Positions 1 to 8,686 of a DNA stretch of 64,000 nt are shown here, piece after piece. The stretch comes from Craspedostauros australis (Eukaryota; Bacillariophyta; Bacillariophyceae; Mastogloiales; Achnanthaceae), in NCBI GenBank assembly GCA_026770025.1, contig JAMXDE010000008.1:1-64000 (forward strand), in the 5' to 3' direction. Position numbers and translations under genes: made by a program. Under the pieces are notes generated by a model that made no database searches, had not been told where the DNA came from, and saw nothing but the letters and a program-made list of their open reading frames with translations. Within the stretch, counting starts at the first letter, position 1; each line of letters starts with the position of its first letter.

Positions 1-730
1 GTCTCCGTTGTCGCAACTCGAGATAGATCTGGGATGCTGGCTGCACTCATCGCGCCTGGTATGTCTGATGTGTATGTTGTGCCTGGCATGTGGTGTCCAT
101 CCTTCAAGAATTCCAAACTCTTGCTCCTCGATTTGTCGCTACTGGTCGTTCCGTTGGAATTCGTTCTTGGCCTTGGCCTGTATCTCCGACTCTGGACAAC
201 CTTCGTCTTGTCTTGGCTGCTCCATTCGCGGGTTGCGCCAAGTGCTGGGGCTGTGGCGAAGCTGAGTCCACCTGGGGTGTTTGGCACCGGCATTGGTTTG
301 TTGTCGTTGAACTTGCTGGAATCAAGGGAGCCGAATGACATCTCGTGATCTTGCATGTTGAGCATGTCCAGACTCTTCGCACGTGATCGTTTCACAGCCG
401 AAGCTTTCGCATCTTTTGCTGTGTTTCTACTGGCCCTGCTTGGTGCATCTGTGCTGACACTCGCACGACGACCTGATTTGCAGCTGCTTTGGCCTCTTTG
501 GCGACACCGGTGAGCTTGCTCGCCTTCGATTTCGTGTCAGCCTCCTGTTGCAGTTGCTTGGTCTCCGTTTGCTTCTCTGCTATCAGTCTGACACCGTCCT
601 CTTCCAGCAACTTCGATGGTCATGACCTCATGTCCGCACAAAGGTTTGAACAGAGTACCTATCAGGCTGGACGCTTGGCTGTGGCAACTCCCAGAGTAGA
701 TCGTACTCATGGAAGGCTCCATAGTAATAC
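1..730 (-). pseudogene. Ser/Arg-rich disordered protein gene, copy A (cut by window start)
   Basis: This is the 5' part of the same gene family seen at 25972-28263 and 34141-36378; the rest lies before base 1. The minus strand encodes pieces such as LIAEKQTETKQ (near 560-600) and KSLDMLNMQDHEMSFGS (near 320-370), with many Lys, Arg, Ser and Thr residues and no folded domain that I recognise. The two pieces lie in different frames because one base is missing near 475-485 relative to the copy at 28020, so this copy cannot make the whole protein unless spliced. The start codon is unclear. Function unknown; the low-complexity Ser/Arg composition is what splicing-factor-like or scaffold proteins often have, but no RNA-binding domain is visible. 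Confidence 0.5.
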
Positions 731-1246
731 TCTTAGTCGTACGACGGGTGGGTCAAGGTATGGAGCAACTGGCGAGGCTTCCCACAGTTCCTCTTGGATG
801 TCGATGACTCATCATCTTGTCTGATTGTTGGTCTGACCGTTTGCGTTGGTGTTGTTGGTGGTGGTACCAATGTGAAGGGATGCGGCGTCATTGGAGTGGT
901 TGCCATCGCCATCGTCATCGTCGAACAGAGTTTCGTTGCACGAAGACAACGGTGAGGTGATGTTCGTCGCGAGTGTGTGCGTGTGTCACTGGTTGAATGA
1001 ACAACGGATGACAGACAGACGAGTACTCAACAAACGCGCCAAAAATTCTTGACACCACCCGAAACAACGAATCTTCGATTTTGCGCCACGATCCATCAAA
1101 CAACATCAACACAACAAGAGAGAGAGAGAGAGAGATGAAACGGTATGACTATGTTTGCATTGATGGAGCTATCAGCCAACACTGAGACATCCTCCAATGA
1201 AGTAATGAAGCAATGAAGTAATCAAGCAAGCGGCGGCTGCGCAAAT
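731..1246. other. Intergenic space between divergent cassette genes
   Basis: The space separates the minus-strand Ser/Arg-rich gene from the plus-strand relic and could hold promoters for both. It has CCATCG-type short tandem units around 899-915 and a GA dinucleotide tract at about 1115-1135. No gene seen. Confidence 0.5.
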
Positions 1247-1423
1247 ATGGCATGCCAACCAGAATCAACGAAGGCGGTCATGGCAAGAGACTGTGATGAT
1301 GCCAACGATGATGACGCTGATGCCAATGATGAATGGCGAGCGGTGACGAACAGCGATCTCAAACTTGTCACATCACTCAGCGACATCAGAAAGGAAGATG
1401 TCAAACCAACTGCTCCGGAGTAG
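1247..1423 (+). CDS. Small acidic ORF, 58 aa, conserved in three cassettes
   Basis: The frame opens with ATG and ends with TAG after the residues KPTAPE. It has an Asp-rich middle followed by DEWRAV and a short helix-like segment LKLVTSLSDIRKED. The same small frame occurs at 28822-29010 (62 aa, longer Asp run) and 36903-37079. In all three copies the TAG is kept and the same frame continues afterwards with protein-like sequence, so this may be the first piece of a longer gene (the relic that follows) and not a free-standing protein. Function unknown. Confidence 0.3.
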   Translation: MACQPESTKAVMARDCDDANDDDADANDEWRAVTNSDLKLVTSLSDIRKEDVKPTAPE

Positions 1424-2441
1424 AGAAGATCTTGGGACCTGGGAAATCGCAGCGCCAACAGTAGAACCAACAGCAACGGCAAGGCATGTCATGGCCCATG
1501 GTGCGGTCTGGATTCAAATCATCAGCAGCCGCGCGCACGCACATAAACATCCGATGCGTTGTCTGAAACGGAGATTCAGCACATATTGGATGGGTGCATC
1601 TGTAAGATCGGACGCAGCGACTTTCCCGAGACCTGCAGAGCCATCGGTTTGGAGATGTTCCTCAGTTTCCACTACATGCACCACAACCAGCCACGCCTGT
1701 TCATACCGATGCTCAAAGAGATGCGTCGCTAACACAAACCGCAATCAATGAGACAGAGGCACTGTCTTTTCAGATCGACAAATGAAAGAAATTGTGCGCA
1801 ATTACGTCGGCAACTTCTCCCATTGCTCGTCAGCTTTGTCGGCCATACCTATCGAAAGCCATGCAACCGCTGGCATACGCTTGTGCCCTGCGCGACATCA
1901 TGCACAAACTGCAGCAGCGCCACCACCACCAACAACAAGCTGACAGCCGTAGTACATCCCGCTCCGTCACGTTGGATTCGATTCCTACAAGCCATGCATG
2001 ATGCCCGCGGGGTCCACCATCGTTTCCCACAAAAACTCCGCTCACATCATCGACACCAACGAACGCGGAAACCATACTATATGATCAGCAACGACGATCA
2101 CGACGATGACAGCAGAGGCTGAACCATCTTCTTCATGTCACATTGGCCAATGATGATGCACAGCAGCGTGCCATACGCCAACCAGGATCATCTGCAATTC
2201 ATTCACAGAAGACCTTGCGCATCTCGCGGCCCAACCAAGCCGTGCTGCGAACGATACGGGACTGCATGGAGCAGCATACTGTGCACATCACCAAAGGCGA
2301 CGGTGAAGGCATGCCGGACGCACCATTGAATGAATGGATCTCAAGTTGCTCCAGCTCCTTTCACATAGTTACTATCCTAATGACTATTCTGATGACTATT
2401 TTTATCCATCGACTCAATTCTGTCATGCGTTCACTTCTTGA
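1424..2441 (+). pseudogene. Plus-strand gene relic of unknown family, copy A
   Basis: Protein-like pieces follow one another in changing frames: SDALSETEIQHILDG and FIPMLKEMRR (about 1555-1727), MQPLAYACALRDIMHKLQQ (about 1861-1915) and a C-terminal piece with MEQHTVHITKGDGEGMPDAP (about 2265-2325). The order and spacing of the pieces match the copies at 29011-30046 and 37080-38101, but each copy has its own stops and one-base indels, for example a missing base in the GGATC(C)TC run near 2338. I recognise no domain. Either this is a decayed gene or one with several introns; the copy-specific indels favour decay. Confidence 0.4.
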
Positions 2442-2520
2442 AGACTTCTGTTATGGCATGGTCTGGTGTGGCACTTCACTCCTCTTCCTCGGCAGTGCTG
2501 TCCACCACAATCACTTCGGA

Positions 2521-3288
2521 TCAATTGGCTCTCATAGGGCTGGTTCTCATTGAGCGGACGAAGTCCACCAATGTTGCCCGATCCATGTACGAATCCACTT
2601 GTGCTGTACTCTCACCCTGATCCGTAACCTTGTACAGCTCCACCATGGACATGTGGCTGTACTCACCATCAACTCCATCACTCTCCGCTTCCCCACTGCG
2701 GAGGATATGAATGCCTCCCATCAGTTGATGGTGTGGAATCAGCTTGCCGAAATCTGGATGAGTGAACATATCTTTCTCTCTCTGCTGCCATTCTCATTGC
2801 TGCATCCTTCAACACCACGCAGTTGTGCTGATGAGCGAATATCAACACATCTATCATGCTGTCTTCTGTGAACTGCTTGTGCGCTAGCTCTGATTCAAGA
2901 ACAAGCTTGAGTCGCCAGAAGCCGAACTCGTTGGTCACAAGGATCAGCGTTTGTAGGTCATCCTGTCCATTGAGGGTAGGAGTTGGCTGGTTTGCGTCAT
3001 CATCGTCAGTGTCGTCATGAATGCTGTTGCCGAAGGATATCTCGCCTGAGTAGATGCATTGGAGGACGTGTCGGACATGTTTTGGTTGAAAGTTGGGAAG
3101 AGGGATGGTTGTTTGGATGGAGCCGCGCCGTCTTCGGTGTCATCATTCGTGTGCTGATGTCGGATTCCTTTGTCGATCAGTGTCTCAATGGATGGGATGG
3201 TGATCATCAGGACTTCGGCGTTTGTCTTGATTGGTTGCTGTTAGTTGCCCTGTCCACACAAGAAGATGGTGTCTGTCCTGTTCCCAGT
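2521..3288 (-). pseudogene. BTB/POZ domain unit, copy M0 (frameshifted)
   Basis: Three minus-strand pieces match the open copy at 14857-15720: the BTB N-part (ITIPSIETLIDKGIRHQ, about 3140-3207), the middle (NEFGFWRLKLVLESELAHK to KDAAMRMAAE, 2720-2938) and the C-terminal tail (QLMGGIHILRSGE to SYMDRATLVDFVRSM, 2521-2735). At least two frameshifts separate them: one just after the KQPSLFPTF region near 3110 and one near 2740-2770. BTB domains dimerise and recruit CUL3 ubiquitin ligases, but this copy cannot make a complete one. It lies directly 3' of the ankyrin gene M0. Confidence 0.75.
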
Positions 3289-4293
3289 TTAGAAGGATTT
3301 GGGTCGGTCTTCTCCAATGCTGACGTTGGTCCTCTTGTGGCTGCTGTGCTTGTGTTCATTCTCTTGGCTCTTTCGCTTCAACTGCTGTCTCAACTGTTCT
3401 TGTGGCTGTTCATTTGCTTGTTCGTTTTGTTGTAAGCATTGTTGCAGTTGTTGCAATTGTGGGTGAGCTGAAGGCGAAAGTCCTCTAATGAGGGACTCGA
3501 TACACTCTAGCTTGCCGTTGGCGCACGCCACATGAAGGGGAGTGTCACCATTGTTGTTTTGGCAGTTGATGTTTGCCCCACATGATCTGATGAGGTACTC
3601 CACACACTCCAGGTGGCCGTAGTGGCATGCGTCATGAAGGGGAGTGTGACCATAGTCGTCTTTGCAGTTGATGTTTGCCCCACATGATTCGATGAGGTAC
3701 TTCACACACTCCAGCTGGCCGTAGTGGCATGCGTAATGAAGGGGAGTGAGACCACATTTGTCTTTGCAGTTGATGTTCGCCTCACATGATTCGATGAGGT
3801 ACTTGACACACTCCAGGTGGCCGTTGTCGCATGCGTGATGAAGGGGAGTGAGACCATAGTAGTTTCGGCAGTTGATGTTCGCCCCACATGATTCGATGAG
3901 GTACTTCACACACTCCATCTGGCCGTAGCGGCATGCCCAATGAAGGGGAGTTTCACCTTGGTTGTCTTTGCAGTTGGCGTCGGCCCCACATGATTCGATG
4001 AGGTACTTCACACACTCCAGCTGGCCGTAGCAGCATGCGCCATGAAGGGGAGTTTCACCTTGGTTGTCTTTGCAGTTGGCGTCGGCCCCACATGATTCGA
4101 TGAGGTACTTCACACACTCCAGCTGGCCGTTCATGCATGCCCAATGAAGGGGAGTCCAACCAATCTCGTTTGAAACCTTGTTGACATCAACTCCTTCATT
4201 CTGTGTCTTGTTCTGCTTCTTCCATTCCTTCAACACCCACAAGTCACCTGCCTCGGCAGCATCAATGAGTTGTTCGTCTGTGACATTCGGCAT
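3289..4293 (-). CDS. Ankyrin-repeat protein M0, 334 aa, 7 repeats
   Basis: The start is the ATG of MPNVTDEQLIDAAEAG, the start shared by all five ankyrin genes here; an upstream in-frame extension to 4419 is not shared by most copies. Residues 1-40 form a capping helix region (AAEAGDLWVLKEWKKQ). Seven 34-residue ankyrin units follow, each with the consensus TPLHWAC-x-x-GQLECVKYLIESCGA. A Gln-rich, then Lys-rich tail ends the frame (residues ~285-334), with stop TAA at 3289. The BTB remains lie immediately downstream in what would be the same frame, suggesting an ancestral ankyrin-BTB fusion, an arrangement known from CUL3 adaptor proteins. No signal peptide or membrane segment, so cytosolic or nuclear. 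Confidence 0.75.
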   Translation of the reverse strand: MPNVTDEQLIDAAEAGDLWVLKEWKKQNKTQNEGVDVNKVSNEIGWTPLHWACMNGQLECVKYLIESCGADANCKDNQGETPLHGACCYGQLECVKYLIESCGADANCKDNQGETPLHWACRYGQMECVKYLIESCGANINCRNYYGLTPLHHACDNGHLECVKYLIESCEANINCKDKCGLTPLHYACHYGQLECVKYLIESCGANINCKDDYGHTPLHDACHYGHLECVEYLIRSCGANINCQNNNGDTPLHVACANGKLECIESLIRGLSPSAHPQLQQLQQCLQQNEQANEQPQEQLRQQLKRKSQENEHKHSSHKRTNVSIGEDRPKSF

Positions 4294-4782
4294 TTTGAGA
4301 GGATGGTCGATGGTTGCTGGACGATGGTTGCTGGACGATTGATGTTGGATTGGCTGTCGAGGAAGTGTGTGGTCTGAGCTATTATGCCTATGGCAGAGAT
4401 ATCGATGGTGTGTCTTCAATAGCTTGTAGTAGTACGCGTATCATACACTGCGTGATGAATAGTAGTATGAGTGGCAATTCGATGTCTGTTGGTGATGTGC
4501 TCGAGTGTGGGCTTGTGTGGTGTTGAGTGACGCGTCTTGTTGTCTGTGCCTCCTCTTGATCACACCCTCTGGTTTGTGCGGTTTGGATCCTTTTGTTCTC
4601 ATCCATCACGGAAATGCACACAGACAACAAGGGAAGGAAGGAAGGAAGGAAACACGTTCCCACCCCAACAGAGTTCTCTTTTGTGGGTCATCGAAAACCC
4701 GAATCTCCGACTGATTCGACTACGATCAAGACCATCGAAGAAGATCAACGAATGCGAGAGATCGTTGATGGTGATACCCAAG
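4294..4782. repeat. Inter-cassette linker, copy M0 (left part, split by copia)
   Basis: This linker follows every ankyrin gene in the array. It contains the conserved block at 4396-4491 shared with 17757-17850, 31977-32070, 40147-40242 and 58585-58680, then cassette-specific sequence with a GGAA tandem tract (4633-4652). It ends in the copia target duplication CCAAG (4778-4782); the linker resumes at 10419. Confidence 0.75.
4396..4491 (-). promoter_or_regulatory. Conserved block upstream of ankyrin gene (candidate promoter)
   Basis: A block of ~95 bases with GATGGTGTGTCTTCAATAG near its start lies about 100-200 bases upstream of the ATG of all five ankyrin genes and is far better conserved than the sequence on its outer side. 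It is the best candidate for the ankyrin promoter or 5' UTR. No TATA box is certain. Confidence 0.3.
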
Positions 4783-4969
4783 TGTGCAGGTTTTTCACGT
4801 GACCGGAGGTGTTGGGGGGGTGAAACCTGTCTGTTCTGAAAATTATGACTGTGCGGAGCGGTCATTTGCTCAACGTGGATCCTACGCGTGGTTTGTGCGG
4901 TATCGTCTGTCCATCGACACTCATTGTTCGGATTCGGCCAGATTCGGGAATTGGCACTAAATCTGCACA
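4783..4969 (-). repeat. Copia 3' LTR
   Basis: 187 bases, bounded by the inverted ends TGTGCAG and CTGCACA; identical by eye to 10232-10418. Short for a copia LTR. Confidence 0.95.
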
Positions 4970-5002
4970 CTCCCTCTTGTCGGTGGCACGGGCGGACCGC
5001 GC

Positions 5003-8000
5003 TTACCATCCCAATAATCGCAATCGCAGAGATTCGAATAGTGGGCGTGCCAAGGGCTTGGTACGAGGACGCATTCTGGGTGCGTTGGCGAGTTCGAGGG
5101 CACCGGAGTTGTCCTCAAATGCTGTGCAGTGAACTGTTGGTGGCGAAGTGTCGAATGACGATATGTGCTGCTTCATTTCGTTGATGAGGTGTATCATGGG
5201 TATAACCTCTCGTAAAGCTTGGCTGAGAGCTACATACTCGGCTTCTGTGGTGCTGAGCGTAACTTCTGTTTGCAGTTTGGAGTTCCATATGATGGGGAAT
5301 CCTGCGTACAGGACGACGTATCCAGTGCGACTTTTTGCCGTGTTGGGGTCGTTGTTGGCTTGTGCGAAGCCTCCTGCGAAATCTGCGTCAGCGTAGCAAT
5401 GAATGGAGTCGTTGGTAGGTGAGATACGGAGTCCCTTATCCCGTGTGTGAGCGAGGTATCGTACAATCCGTTCGATGGCGTCTTCGTGTGACTTCATCGG
5501 ATGAGCCATGAAGCGTGCGCATTGATGGACTGCGAAGCAGATGTCAGGTCTCGTCGATCGTGTGAGGAAGTTGAGCATCCCCACAACCGATCGATAATCG
5601 AATCGTCGAGTGGCAGCGGGGCCACCGGTGTCTTTGTGTAGGAGCGGTTTGACGGCTGGCGTCGAATAGGTTCGTCCTGGTGCATTAGGATCGATCTTGG
5701 TTGCTCGTATGATTCTGTCTATGAGTTGCGGTTGTGTGAGTGTGATGGTGTCATTGGTGCGTTGAATGTGAACGCCCAGATATTCACTCATGTTGCCTTC
5801 GTCGGTTAGCGTAAACCGTGCCTTGAGGCGCTCGATGATGTCATCGATCTCGTGCTTGTGTGGGCCAATGATGATGGCGTCGTCGACGTACAGCAGAATG
5901 GATGTGTTGCCTTTGTAGAGAAGGCATTCGTCGACTTGGCTTTGTCGGAATCCATGCTGCGTCAGGCCGTCAACCACATGCCGGTGCCATACCAAAGCGG
6001 CTTGCTTGGTGCCGTACAGATTCTTCTTGAGCTTGAGAACGTGAGACCTGCTGTCTCCGTCCACGTTGCACCCCTGAGGTACTTGCATGAAGATGTCGCA
6101 TTCCACATCCGCTTGCGGGAACGCCAGAACGAAGTCGATTTGGCGAGTGTGCCAGCGCCGTTGGACGGCCATGGTGAGGAATGTCCGAATGGTGGACCAT
6201 TGCACGACTGGAGCAAATGTTTCCCAGTAGTTGACACCATATTGTTGCTCTCCTCCATGCACGCATAGCCGTGCTTTCCACTTGTAGATTTTGCCGGTTG
6301 CGAGTCTGCGTTTGCGCTTGAATGACCAGACAGCTTTCAGGATCTTGTGCCCTTTTGGCACTTGATTGCGTTGCACGACCTCCCAATGTTGTCTGGACTG
6401 GTGGTCTTCGATCTCCTTGTGCATTGCCTCGATGAACTTGTCGCGGTCGTTCTGCTTCTGCATTTGCCCCCAGTACATGGTGTCATCGTCTGCGAGTGTT
6501 GCCGCGAATGACATGGGGTGCAGGTCGCCGGAGTTCATGTTGAGGATGTCAGATGCATGGAAGGATCGAGCTGTGTGCGTGTGGTATGATTGGAGTTGGA
6601 GTGTAAGCTGGTTGGTCTCTGCACGTTCTGTTGCGGATGGAGCGGATCGCGATGCGTTCTGCGTGGCGATGGCGTGTGTAGGTGTAGCTCCCTCTGGAGG
6701 TGAGCTTGCTGGCTGTCTCGGAAGACTTTGCCTCGGAAGGCTGGACCTCGGAAGGTTGTGCCCCGGAAGGCTGGGCCTCGGAAGGTTGTGCCCCGGAAGG
6801 CTGGGCCCCGGAAGGCTGGGCCTCGGAAGGCTGTGCAACTTGTGCTGCATGTCAAGCTGGAATGGCTTGGCGTCAGGTGCAGCGTGTGTGGTCCCCGGAG
6901 GACGTGTGCTTGCGGAAAGCTGGTGCTGAACAGCATGTGTGATGCGTTCGGAGCGCATCTGCTGCGAGGGCTTGGCTGGTTCGTCGATGTGCGTGAGACG
7001 CTGCCACTGTGATGCGCCAGGACGCATTAGCGGGTTGGTCTTGACTGTTTGGAACCTGTCGTCGAAGTTCAGATGGAACTGTGGCGATATGTACCCTGTG
7101 TCGATCTTGAGAACGATAGGCACGCTGCTCGCATGTTCAGCTGACATGCCAAGGAAGATGGCAATGTTGGCGCGGCTGCTCCACTTGGGAACCTGAGATC
7201 CCTGTTGGAGTGCGGCCTTGAGGATGTATGCAGGGCATCCAAATGTGTGAAAGTGTTGCATTGAGGGTCGGACCTCGATCTGCGCGAATCGCTGGAGTGG
7301 CGATAAACCTCCCTCTCGAGCAGCGTTCCTTCGGATCTCGGAGGCGTAGCGCAGAGCATACGGCCACAGAGACGGATGAATGGCATCATGCCAATGGTGC
7401 TGCGCATGCAAGAGCATTGAGCGAGCGGACTCTTGGAGGTCGCGGATGCGTCGCTCGGCGACGCCATTCTGATGATGAGCGTTGACTCCACAGAATGTGA
7501 TGGTTTGATTGGCTGATGCGACAGCTGTGCGGAACAGCTGCTCAGCGAATCTGCCGTTGTCGGCGTGGTAGTGGTGTATGCGGACACCGAAGGAGTGAGC
7601 ATAGCGCTCAAAAGCCTGCTTGGCTTGCAGTGTGTCGGCACCAGACTGGGTGAGCTGCAAGTGAACGTAGTCAATACCGGAGTATTGATCAACGAACACT
7701 GTCGCGCATGTGTATCGCGACCAGGTGTGCGTGCCCTTTTGCTGCGGAAGCACCCCAGGTTGGCGAGAGACGATCTGATCGACTGACACGATGTGCCCTG
7801 GGAATCGCGCTCGCTTGACGACGCGTGTGATGCGATTTGGCTTGCGCCGGCGGACGGCTTTGCCATAGATGCACCCAGAGCAGAGAGGGAACTCGGCCTT
7901 GGCCAAGTGCCGTGGTATGATTCCGTGTGATGCCATGTTGCGCAAGACACGGAAGGGAAGGTGCCCCAAGCGATGGTGCCACCGGAGTAGCTGTCCCTGT

Positions 8001-8662
8001 GCATCGGATGCACCAACAGGATGTGTTGCCGACTGATCGCGGACCAGTGTGTTGTTGTCTTGGAGAGGATCGGGCCTCAACTCGGCGAGCTTGGGGTCTT
8101 CATGAACCTCTATCATGTCGTCGGGGACATCGGTGATGTTGAGAAGTTCAGGATCGCTTGAAGGACTGGAGGTAGCGAGGAATGCTGGCGCATGTCGCTT
8201 GGCGTGGATGACGGACATCAGAGGCAGGTTGGTGCCAGGATGATGGTAGACAGTGACCTTGTGACGCGAGGAGCGCAGGACTGTGTGGTTGCCGTAGGTT
8301 GTGCAGGTACGCAAGTGCCTGCCGTGATGATCGCGGGGACCTTGGTCTGACCATTGCTGTGGACAGAACAATCGAATATGAAGCCGTGGCGCGTAGTAAG
8401 CGTTGGCTATCTTCATCCGCAGTGGCTGGCCGTCATCGTCGAGTATTGTCCAGGTTAGTGTGCCCTTGGATTGGATGGGGATGGACCCTCCAACTCCTTG
8501 TATGGCCATGCCGCGGACTGGCTGAAGATCGTTACTGAAGTCACCACGTTGTCCGGAGACTGTGGCCGACGTGCAGGTGTCGATTCCAATTGGCACATCA
8601 CCCATCTGATGCAATGTCGTCTGCATCGCGGAGATGCCTTGCAGTGCTGTGACTGATAACAT
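5003..8662 (-). CDS. pol: Copia pol polyprotein
   Basis: One long frame carries the copia pol parts in order: a protease region near the N-terminus, a His/Cys integrase zinc-binding region (HHRLGH ... CSGC), the integrase core (DNGRF, NGVAERR), a Leu/Pro-rich tandem stretch (about 6715-6840), the reverse transcriptase (KWKARLCVHG, YVDDAIIIG) and RNase H (STTEAEYVALS). The order integrase before reverse transcriptase defines the copia group. Fossil element component; no further reconstruction is given. Confidence 0.93.
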   Translation of the reverse strand: MLSVTALQGISAMQTTLHQMGDVPIGIDTCTSATVSGQRGDFSNDLQPVRGMAIQGVGGSIPIQSKGTLTWTILDDDGQPLRMKIANAYYAPRLHIRLFCPQQWSDQGPRDHHGRHLRTCTTYGNHTVLRSSRHKVTVYHHPGTNLPLMSVIHAKRHAPAFLATSSPSSDPELLNITDVPDDMIEVHEDPKLAELRPDPLQDNNTLVRDQSATHPVGASDAQGQLLRWHHRLGHLPFRVLRNMASHGIIPRHLAKAEFPLCSGCIYGKAVRRRKPNRITRVVKRARFPGHIVSVDQIVSRQPGVLPQQKGTHTWSRYTCATVFVDQYSGIDYVHLQLTQSGADTLQAKQAFERYAHSFGVRIHHYHADNGRFAEQLFRTAVASANQTITFCGVNAHHQNGVAERRIRDLQESARSMLLHAQHHWHDAIHPSLWPYALRYASEIRRNAAREGGLSPLQRFAQIEVRPSMQHFHTFGCPAYILKAALQQGSQVPKWSSRANIAIFLGMSAEHASSVPIVLKIDTGYISPQFHLNFDDRFQTVKTNPLMRPGASQWQRLTHIDEPAKPSQQMRSERITHAVQHQLSASTRPPGTTHAAPDAKPFQLDMQHKLHSLPRPSLPGPSLPGHNLPRPSLPGHNLPRSSLPRQSLPRQPASSPPEGATPTHAIATQNASRSAPSATERAETNQLTLQLQSYHTHTARSFHASDILNMNSGDLHPMSFAATLADDDTMYWGQMQKQNDRDKFIEAMHKEIEDHQSRQHWEVVQRNQVPKGHKILKAVWSFKRKRRLATGKIYKWKARLCVHGGEQQYGVNYWETFAPVVQWSTIRTFLTMAVQRRWHTRQIDFVLAFPQADVECDIFMQVPQGCNVDGDSRSHVLKLKKNLYGTKQAALVWHRHVVDGLTQHGFRQSQVDECLLYKGNTSILLYVDDAIIIGPHKHEIDDIIERLKARFTLTDEGNMSEYLGVHIQRTNDTITLTQPQLIDRIIRATKIDPNAPGRTYSTPAVKPLLHKDTGGPAATRRFDYRSVVGMLNFLTRSTRPDICFAVHQCARFMAHPMKSHEDAIERIVRYLAHTRDKGLRISPTNDSIHCYADADFAGGFAQANNDPNTAKSRTGYVVLYAGFPIIWNSKLQTEVTLSTTEAEYVALSQALREVIPMIHLINEMKQHISSFDTSPPTVHCTAFEDNSGALELANAPRMRPRTKPLARPLFESLRLRLLGW

Positions 8663-8686
8663 TGATTGGATGGGCGTGCCTTCATG

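Larger units (their letters stand above)
1..2860. repeat. Segmental duplicate, copy 1 of a near-identical block
   Basis: This stretch reappears at 35657-38520. Reading both side by side, I found no difference in the first ~2.19 kb; small substitutions and one-base indels appear between 2199 and 2350, and agreement is again close to about 2855, after which the BTB unit diverges. The block carries the 5' part of the Ser/Arg-rich gene, the plus-strand relic and the 3' part of a BTB unit. The spacing of the two copies is 35,656 bases. Confidence 0.9.
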
